Notes under the pieces: model-generated | Seen by the model: the letters and a program-made list of their open reading frames with translations, nothing else | Told to the model about the DNA's origin: nothing | Database searches by the model: none | Shown: positions 57,181 to 64,000 of the stretch, piece after piece | Layout of the letters: every line of letters begins with the position of its first letter | How positions within the stretch are numbered: position 1 is the first letter of the stretch | NCBI GenBank assembly: GCA_022393335.1 | Contig: JAJEKB010021317.1 | Location: 1,281,181 to 1,345,180 of the forward strand | DNA length: 64,000 bases | Reading direction: 5' to 3' | From: Macrotrachela quadricornifera | Lineage: Eukaryota; Rotifera; Eurotatoria; Philodinida; Philodinidae | Translations under genes and position numbers: made by a program

Positions 57181-59024
57181 TTAATATCCAAATGAAACGC
57201 ATAGATCATCAAAAGCCGATTCAGTAGTATTTTGAGTTAAACCATAACGTGGTGTTCCACCTGATACAGTAAATATAATAGTATCCCAATTTGAACATCC
57301 ACTACATGAAATTATTGTTCGATTGAATACTAATATTAAAAAGTTGGCATTTACTACCGTAATACCACTTGTAAAAGCTTGTATATTCCATGTCATATTA
57401 TCTCTCCAAGCGGGTGCTATTATAACTGAATTAAAAGCAAATCGTGTACCATTAGCAGTTGTTATTGAAACTGAATTTCCTCCTTCATTATATGCAACAT
57501 AAGGTGAAGATGAAACTGTTGTTTGATATCCACTATTTGGCATTGTTAATGCATTCATATAATTTGTATTTGTCCAATTTAAATTTTTATATCCATTTGG
57601 AACAATACCAAATGTAGATGATTGACTTGGAATATCATCAAATGTAACACGTGTTGTACAATCTTATTTTGAAATATATTTACAAAATATTCATTTTGAA
57701 AATATACGAAATTATGAACTTACATGGAGCAGTTGTTGTTGTTGATGTAGTTACAGTTGTCGTTGTTGATGTAGATGATGTTATAGTTGTAGTACTAAAG
57801 GAAATTGTACTTGTTGAAGTAGTTGTTGTTTGAGTTGTACTAGTTGTACTACTTGTTGAAGTACTTGAACTACTTGTACTGGTTGATGAAGAAGTAGAAG
57901 TACCTATAATGGATTTCGAAATTTTAATATCTAATTTTATTTGCATTCTTTTACTGGTACTAGTCAGAATCGTAGAAAGTGAAGTGATACCGAGTGTGCT
58001 ACTCGTTGTTGTTGTTGTTGATGCAGCTAGAATAAAAATTGTTAAAATTCGAATAATTTCATAATTTAAACTGTTTGACAATACGTTTCGAATATTTTAA
58101 TAATGGAGGTGCGTGGAATGATAAGCAAAAAAAACGGGATATATTCAGATTAAATCAGAGGTCTCACCGACAAATTAACAAGGTTTAAATATTAGCGGAC
58201 CTCGGCTTGCTTTGACGGAGACATTTAATGTTAAACATATATCAACATTTAGGAATAAAAATCAATCAAAGAAGTTTTCTTCTACTATTCAAAGGTTAAA
58301 ATAATGTGTTGTTCGAGATAATTATGGGATTTGGAGGGATGATCTATCATATGGTCTGGACAATACCGGCTTTTATCCTTATAATAGTGAAGAGAATTTT
58401 TTTTGTAGCCCATGAAACTGGTATTCTCTATGAGGCACTATCATAATTAAATTCTACTATTATAAGGACAAAATATAGTGCTGTTCGGGTCAATCATAAA
58501 GTTATCAACGATGATCTTTAATATGGTTCGAACAACTTATTGTTTTATCCTTATAATGGTAGAATTTAATTTTGATAGTGAATCATCATAGAAAACGTCG
58601 GCTCTATGGGCCTATAGGAAAAACTCGCTTGACTATTATAAGGATAAAACACGGTATTGTCCAGACCATATGATAGTTCATCCTTTTATTGCTTATCATT
58701 ACACACACTTTCATTGTTATTGTAAAATAAATATGTTATCATACTTGATTTCATTAAAAGAATGGTGAGTACTGGAGCAATGGCTGCAGCACAGATAATC
58801 AATCCGACAGCAAATCCAGCTAGAATTCCGTATGGATTCGAACAGCAACAGTCGCTAAAATATTGATAAAATATGTAAATAATACTGCAAAACTATCGAG
58901 AAATAAAATACTGATTCCATCCTGCTTCATCACGTTTGTATCTATTGCCATCATCATCATCATCATTTCTTAGCCATTGACGAGGATTTGGTGATAAAAG
59001 ATCACTAGTTGGTTGTACCTTCAT
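57181..59024 (-). CDS. Type II membrane protein with Thr/Ser-rich mucin stalk and extracellular domain
   Basis: Five exons with consistent phases: 59024-58912, 58854-58745, 58026-57955, 57903-57724, 57662-57181; 318 residues. The short cytosolic head (MKVQPTSDLLSPNPRQWL, Asp run) is followed by DCCCSNPYG and a membrane helix (GILAGFAVGLIICAAAIAPV). Then comes about 85 residues almost entirely Thr and Ser, a likely O-glycosylated stalk, and then a globular domain of about 165 residues. That domain starts CTTRVTFDDIP and contains GYKNLNWTN, SGYQTTVSSSPYVA, two Cys pairs and the end AFDDLCVSFGY. It resembles secreted carbohydrate-binding-like beta-sandwich domains, though no named family is claimed. 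Intron 2 (58744-58027) is long because a palindromic MITE sits in it. Probably a surface protein. Confidence 0.85.
58337..58683. repeat. Two-level palindromic MITE inside an intron
   Basis: Outer arms ATCATATGGTCTGGACAATA (58350) pair with 58640-58683. An inner palindrome (ATTAAATTCTACTATTATAA against its complement, 58455-58570) is centred on GTTCGGGTCA...TGGTTCGAAC. It lies in intron 2 of the mucin-stalk gene without touching its splice sites. Confidence 0.8.
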
Positions 59025-59654
59025 TATTAAATGTTTATATTTTTTGTATTTAACTAAACGAATAATAAGGACATTTTATCGGCATGTTAAAAGAAGCCAT
59101 TATTAATTTCTATTCGTTTTTTTAAGTAACTCTATGATTTCATTTGATTGACTTAGATTTTTTCTTCTAGCTAGATTAAAATACAAAACATAGCAACAAT
59201 CAATGTTCCTATTTAACATATTTTCGAAAAGGTTTCTAATAAAATAAAATTGCATTTGATGTCTACAATCTATTGTTTTCTCTTCTATTATAAGAAAAAA
59301 GAAAAACATGAATTTCTCGTTAATGATTATCCACATTACATAAGAAAATGAATTAAAATACAGATGGACTGGAGAAGTCGTTCTATTCAGTCAAAAGTTC
59401 GACATAATTCACGTTTTATATTAAATAAAACATAATAATTGACATGCCTTTTTACCATTTACTTTTATTAATACATTCGATCCGATTGAGTTTTATTAGA
59501 AAATTTTCTTCTAGATATTCATTTTCATGGATATATAACTTCAAATAAATACACATAATAACGTTTTCGTTATATTCACTTCTCTAGATGAGAATTTTTA
59601 TAGAATACACCTTGAATGTGAGAATTCGAACGAATAAGTTAATGATAACTTCTA
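59025..59654. other. Intergenic DNA upstream of the mucin-stalk gene
   Basis: AT-rich; presumably holds the promoter of the minus-strand gene. No other gene was seen. Confidence 0.4.
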
Positions 59655-59985
59655 AAAATGACATGGAGAGTCAAGTAACCATTGTGCAGTTTCGTGAAAG
59701 TCTTCACCGTTTGTCACACCAATCGAGAAGGTAAAACCTGGTTGAAGACAACAATGAGCAAGTCATTCGAACGCGCAAATCCGTTGATGACAAGCTCAAA
59801 GAAAAATAAGGATCTATGCGCAATGTCGATAGACGATACACTGACTGGTATGCCAAGGAATGGGCCCAACAGTGAAGAGAGTCTAGCTGTACGGCAAAAA
59901 AACAAAATAAAAACATTCTGTTCTGATTGCAAGAATTTTTATTGTCTTGAATGTTTCAATGATAATCATGATGATATCGAGTAAA
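59655..59985 (+). pseudogene. piggyBac transposase C-terminal fragment
   Basis: TIVQFRESLHR in one frame, then the frame 59682-59984 ending KIKTFCSDCKNFYCLECFND. Both blocks match the C-terminal part of the transposase at 32.4-32.7 kb (MTILKFRESLMR, KTFCSDCDKFYC). Only the last part of the gene remains; it ends just before a TTAA-flanked MITE. Confidence 0.75.
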
Positions 59986-59993
59986 CAACTTAA

Positions 59994-60252
59994 CACATTC
60001 GACCCGACGTGGCCCACCGGTGGGCTACGCTACTTTCCAACAAAATATCATTAAACGGAATTTTGATTTTTTGAAGACAAAAAGTACGAAAATTCAAATA
60101 AGCTTTACTTTCCAGATTGTAGAGTTTTTTACGCTGCATCTTTTGGTATAATTTACTTTCTTAATAAAACATCTTTACAGATTGAAATACGAGATGCAAA
60201 ATTCTGTCAGTCACTATGGATTCCACCGAAGGAATTTATCGGGTCGAATGTG
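59994..60252. mobile_element. piggyBac-like MITE, 259 bp, TTAA-flanked
   Basis: The ends CACATTCGACCCG are identical in inverted orientation, with TTAA at 59990-59993 and 60253-60256. The left subterminal palindrome GCCCACCGGTGGGC parallels GTCCCACCCGTGGGAC in the 31.2-32.9 kb element, whose ends are CACATTCAACGCG. The interior contains sequence from the foldback family of 25.3-26.3 kb. Confidence 0.85.
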
Positions 60253-61020
60253 TTAAATAAGTTTTAGTGGTTAATAATGAAAAATTCGAATAAATCTCTA
60301 TTTCGTTTATATTTAATTTCTATTTTAAATCGATGAATATTTTAGTTCATGCTCCAATAGATTATTTATTTGACTCCCTTGATTAAATAGTCGATTACCA
60401 AAACAACGTTGTATAATATTATCTTTATTAGATGATAGTAAATTTTCTATTTGTTTTAATTTATCTTTGTATTTATTTTCAATAAATTGATTCCATTGAT
60501 TATGTTCAATATTAATTTTCATATGAAGATGAATATGATTTCTATATATTCCCTGATTAATAACCATACTTTGCCAATTAAAACCGACTTCATTCAATAT
60601 AGATTGTGTATCCTTCCAGAATAATCTCATTTCTTCATCATTCATATCTGATAATCGTTCAATATGTTGGTTTGGTGTAACAATTAATTTCTTTCTTAGT
60701 TGTGCATCTAACCACATAGATGTTGTGGAGGTTTTTTTCATTAAACTAAGTTGCGATAATTCATTGTTCATATCACATGAAATACACACACCAGCTTCGA
60801 CTGGACCTGATGGAATTTTATTGCCTTTGTATATGATAATCATAGGCGGCGGAGCCTGTAGGCTGGGTAAGGCTCGAGCCTTACCCGAATAAGAAATTTG
60901 GTGCATAAACTCATTGAGATTCAACTTTATTGTCAAGAAGAAACCTCTTTAAATACAAAGATTGGTTCTTTTTGTGTGTTTGTATCTATTTTTGGATGTA
61001 AAAAAACTAAGAGAATTGAG

Positions 61021-61101
61021 ATGACAGTGAAGCTAATCAGCTATGTCATTGTGATTCTAGGCGATATCTTTTATCTTATTTACACAAAATGGTATGTAAC
61101 C
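61021..61101 (+). CDS. Possible first exon or membrane peptide within the insertion
   Basis: ATG-initiated MTVKLISYVIVILGDIFYLI, then YTKWYVT and a stop. A consensus donor GTATGT overlaps codon W, so this may be a signal-anchor exon spliced to the reading frame at 61509. The longer frame starts at 60898. No intermediate exon was identified. Confidence 0.3.
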
Positions 61102-61508
61102 TAAACCAATCGCAAGATTTTATGATTAAAAGGTGACAGAACAGAATTAGACAGAGCTCATCAGATTTATTCTCTTTTGTGATATTATGACCTACTCGAT
61201 TTTATTGATTGAAATATATTTGTAATGTTAAAACTTTAACAAAATTCGTTTGAGAAAAATATTAAATCAATGTAGTCTGAAAAAAAATTTAATACTTATT
61301 TAAATTTTAAATTCGCCTATTCTTTGCACGCACTCAACATTATAAATTTCTTGGAATGAAAGAAGGTTACGACAATATTCTTCTTGTTTCTCTGGTGAAA
61401 ATGTGATTGAAATTAATAAAAGTATATGTATCAGAAAAAATACTCTCTTTCGAGTATAGTATGAATACCATTATTTTAGAGTCTAACCTATGAATAACAA
61501 TGAAATGA

Positions 61509-62760
61509 CCTGCTAGATCAATCCTTGAATATATTACGAAAAAAGCAAAAGATCAAACAACATCTGATTCCACAGAAAAACTTGCTTTAGTTGATCTCAT
61601 TGGTCCCCCCACATGTTCAAGTAATGAGCCTGAACTAGACATGAGCGGGACCATCCTTTTTTGGTCCCGGTCCCGTCCCGGTCCCGGTCGAAAAAAAAAA
61701 TTTTGGTCCCGGTCCCGTCTCGGTCCCGATCGAAAAAAAAATTTTGATCCCGGTTCCGTGCCGGTCCCGGTCGAAACAAAAATTTTGGTCCCGGTCCCGT
61801 CCCAGTCCCGGTCGAAAAAAAAGTTTTGGTCCGGGTTCCGGTCCCGGCTAAAAAGAATTTTTGTCCTAATCCTCATCCGGAATCACTTTGCCCATCTCTA
61901 ATGAGGATGATAACGCACTTTTAGATCAAAACGTTGCTCTTTTCCTCAATTAGTACATTTTTGTCTTATGAAATTCATTTGATCTTTATTTCTTTACAAT
62001 AAATGAACTATAAGTGTTATATCAGATGCTAAGATATACTGCTGTATCGTCTTTCAATGACTTTTTTGCAGAATGTTTTGGAAGAATATTTATAACACAT
62101 GAACTGCAACAATATGGCATTCAACACAAATCTCATACATCCGTACAAATTATCATCTTCAGTCAGAAAGTGTTGGTACCGACATTGGACAAGAAAACAG
62201 TTTGGTCCCGGTCCTGGTCCCGGTCCCGACCAAGAAAAAAATTTTAGTCCCGGTCCCGGTTCCAGTCCCGGCGGGACCGGGACCGGAACTGGGACCACTC
62301 TGCTCATCTCTAGCCTGAACATAAATCTTGCTCTCGTTGTAGTTCTGATAAATCATCACCTACAAGTACTATCGAATCATCTCCACAATTAATAAACTCA
62401 TCATTATCACGTTCATTTGTTCAAAATGCACCACTTATTTCGAAATTTGAGCTTCACTGTCGTAGTTCCTCAATATCATACTATCCTGTAGAAGAAGACG
62501 AACTAATTTCGATTATAATAGACAAGCGTTCATGCCAAAAAAGTGGTTTATTAACTCTTTCAATCCCGACATGTTTTGCGATCTGCACGAGTAGGAGAAA
62601 AGATAATATAATATCTCTCTCTCTCTTTCTCTTGTGTTCAGCAATCACAATCATATGTGTTCCAAATCTAGATTCATTATTCACAGCCATACGAATCGGT
62701 TTTCCTTTGAACATATTATATTATATTCGTCGTCTAAAAAGACGAAAGAACGCAAAATAA
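61509..62760 (+). pseudogene. Unknown membrane-protein frame interrupted by a hAT element
   Basis: An open frame from 61509 runs into the element at 61636. Leaving out that element and one target duplication, it continues from 62321 to TAA 62758-62760, about 188 codons without a stop. Features: PPTCSSNEPE, CSRCSS, a Ser-rich stretch, VEEDELISIIIDKRS, and a hydrophobic helix (IISLSLFLLCSAITIICVPN) with a basic C-terminal tail (RRLKRRKNAK). No family was recognised. It lies wholly inside the 2.5-kb insertion, so it is either cargo of that transposon or its own unknown gene. Confidence 0.45.
61636..62312. mobile_element. hAT element, 677 bp, GGTCCCGGTCCCG subterminal arrays
   Basis: Perfect 8-bp duplication GCCTGAAC (61628-61635, 62313-62320). 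The ends are TAGA(C/G)ATGAGC. The left end carries five GGTCCCGGTCCCG...CGGTCGAAAAAAA units with period about 50 bp; the right end carries GGTCCCGGTCC units and a palindrome (GTCCCGGCGGGAC). A further end-like sequence TAGAGATGGGCAAA (inverted, at about 61899) lies inside. No transposase. Confidence 0.9.
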
Positions 62761-62931
62761 TCCTTTTTCGTTCTGTATGTCATCTCGTAGATGACATGCG
62801 ATATTGAAAGGGTTAATTATCTTTGGCTAACGTTTTGTAAAGTGAGTTTCACAGACAAAAAGCAAAATGTAATCTCAATTCAAAACGAGATTTTAAACTG
62901 ATTTCTTAACTATTCAGACTCGAAAAAAAAA

Positions 62932-63062
62932 CAGTGGCGGATCTAGAGAACTTACTAGTGGGATGTGGAGAACCAAAAAGAATCACTTATGCTAGAAAAG
63001 AATAAATATTTTTCGCTCAATGGAGATGCGACCGCACCCTTTTTCCCCTGGATCCGCCACTG
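62932..63062. mobile_element. hAT-like MITE, 131 bp
   Basis: The ends CAGTGGCGGATC(T/C)AG are inverted at both sides. A-rich flanks hide the target duplication. It is similar to the ends at 9259 and 45680. Confidence 0.75.
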
Positions 63063-63668
63063 GGAAAAAAAGTGTTTTGTTTTTCATCTCGTACAGCATC
63101 TGAAAGTAAAATTCAACCACATATAACAAAAATACATCCCACCTATATATTTTTTTAAAAAATTTATGTTTCTATAATGATTGAGAACTCCTTTGGCGAA
63201 GAAAGTAGCAAAACAGTACACAATTTTTGATAACTACAACACAAATAAATAGTTCAATTGGGCTTTTTTAAAAATATTCTTACTTCTATAATAAAATGAT
63301 GAAAAAAAGTTTGGTTAAGATAGCAAATAAGTTTTGACTGAGCCTTACCCCATTTGAAAACGTTCCGCCGCCCCTGATATGATATATATAGTTAAACCAC
63401 GTTGACGAAATGGACGTAATCGCATATGAAAATCCTTAATTCGATTATTTTCTTCAATTATAAATAATAATTTTTGAAAATATTTTTCAGCTAATTGTCG
63501 ATTAATTAATTGTTCAAGTGTCAATTGACATCGAAATGAAAATCCATCTTCGATCGAATATTGAATTAACCATTTAGGATTAATTTCATCGTTATTTTTT
63601 ATTTTATTTGGTGTTTTAATTGATAATTTTGATATTTTGTCAATCAGATCATCTTGATTCGTAGCCAT

Positions 63669-64000
63669 ACCTTTATTTTAAATCTTGAATATAAACAGAA
63701 TATCTATTAACATCGAAAATAACTGGTAAAATAATATTTATTTATTCGAGAACAACATTCTATCAATGAATTAACAATATCCCTATCTTGTTTCCGGACC
63801 TAAAATTTTCAAATTTTTCATTTTTCGTTTTTTTTGCTCAGCATACTCTCCAACTTGTTCTCTATCTACTGGATGGATTTTAAGCACTAATATATAGGTA
63901 CAAAGTGCCGAAAAATCAAAAAAGACCTATTATTTTCTATGAAAAAACATCAAAATTTTCATTTTATTTCAGTTTAACAGTAAACCGAGTTTTTCAGGGA
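63669..64000. other. Upstream region of the HIT-like gene
   Basis: AT-rich, presumably the promoter of the minus-strand gene starting at 63668. No other feature was seen before the window ends. Confidence 0.4.

Larger units (their letters stand above)
60839..63376. mobile_element. hAT-like insertion, 2538 bp, 8-bp target duplication
   Basis: Flanked by ATATGATA (60831-60838, 63377-63384). The ends, read inward, are (AT)CATAGGCGGCGGAGCCTG and CAGGGGCGGCGGAACG; both are followed within 35 bp by GGGTAAGGCTC. The left end has two extra bases. It contains a nested hAT element (61636-62312), a MITE (62932-63062) and a plus-strand reading frame, but no transposase. Confidence 0.8.
60325..63668 (-). 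pseudogene. HIT-like protein gene split by a 2.5-kb transposon
   Basis: The 5' part is 63668-63377 and the 3' part 60830-60325. Between them lies an insertion with the 8-bp duplication TATCATAT (minus strand; 63384-63377 and 60838-60831). Counting one copy of the duplication, the two parts are in frame and would give 265 residues with no stop. The second part contains H-I-H-L-H (His196, 198, 200; YRNHIHLHMKI), the histidine triad of HIT-type nucleotide hydrolases/transferases, preceded by CISCDMNNE and NWQSMVINQGIYRN. The N-terminal domain is Lys-rich and unassigned. As it stands it can only make a truncated N-terminal protein. Clean halves imply recent disruption, perhaps in one allele only. 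Confidence 0.75.

Noticed and set aside
57651..57833. Val/Asp-rich plus-strand frame
   Set aside because: It is the antisense of the Thr/Ser-rich stalk exon of the gene on the minus strand.
61553..61901. Arg/Gly/Asp/Pro-rich frames on both strands
   Set aside because: They are translations of the GGTCCCGGTCCCG subterminal array of a transposon, not proteins.

Overview
The window looks like nuclear DNA of a bdelloid rotifer; the AT-richness suggests a Rotaria-like species. This is inferred from gene style, not from a marker gene. It is very AT-rich. Genes are split by short GT-AG introns (45-66 bp in the clearest cases). It carries gene types I associate with bdelloids: a secreted NHL-propeller protein, an ADP-ribosyltransferase with TPR repeats, a countin/saposin-like gene, a type II membrane protein on a Thr/Ser stalk, and a bacterial-type phenolic acid decarboxylase. 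No rRNA, tRNA, CRISPR or operon was recognised.

Layout of the genes. 2.8-4.2 kb: secreted serine beta-lactamase-like protein (-). 7.8-8.3 kb: broken SPRY-like gene (+). 14.1-17.0 kb: signal peptide, antistasin-like domain and NHL propeller (+). 19.0-19.8 kb: broken countin-like gene (-). 24.7-25.2 kb: phenolic acid decarboxylase (-). 28.8-30.7 kb: broken ART-TPR gene (+). 33.5-36.2 kb: Cys-rich triple repeat and an alkaline-phosphatase-superfamily phosphodiesterase, possibly one gene (-). 41.6-42.6 kb: AlkB-like oxygenase with two membrane helices (-). 48.3-49.1 and 51.3-52.7 kb: two genes of uncharacterised families (+). 57.2-59.0 kb: mucin-stalked membrane protein (-). 60.3-63.7 kb: HIT-like gene cut in two by a transposon (-).

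The rest is dominated by DNA transposons and foldback repeats. There is a near-complete mariner (38.1-39.9 kb), a DD37D Tc1/mariner (53.6-56.3 kb) split by another TA-targeting element, and a piggyBac element with intact TTAA-flanked ends (31.2-32.9 kb). There are several hAT-like elements with 8-bp target duplications, one of them nested inside another, and at least nine long inverted-repeat elements of about 0.2 to 1.5 kb. Most transposase genes are broken, so mobility of the small elements would need enzymes from elsewhere.

The genes show no operon-like cooperation; they are independent host genes in a repeat-rich, apparently accessory region. The most unusual features are: (a) a tandem array of about 70-bp units, each with a 5' splice site and a 3' splice site, inside the element at 54.5-56.0 kb; (b) hAT-like and similar elements that each carry their own private short motif repeated in the subterminal DNA; (c) a two-level insertion at 60.8-63.4 kb where removing each element and one target duplication reopens a reading frame; and (d) the probable bacterial-origin decarboxylase.
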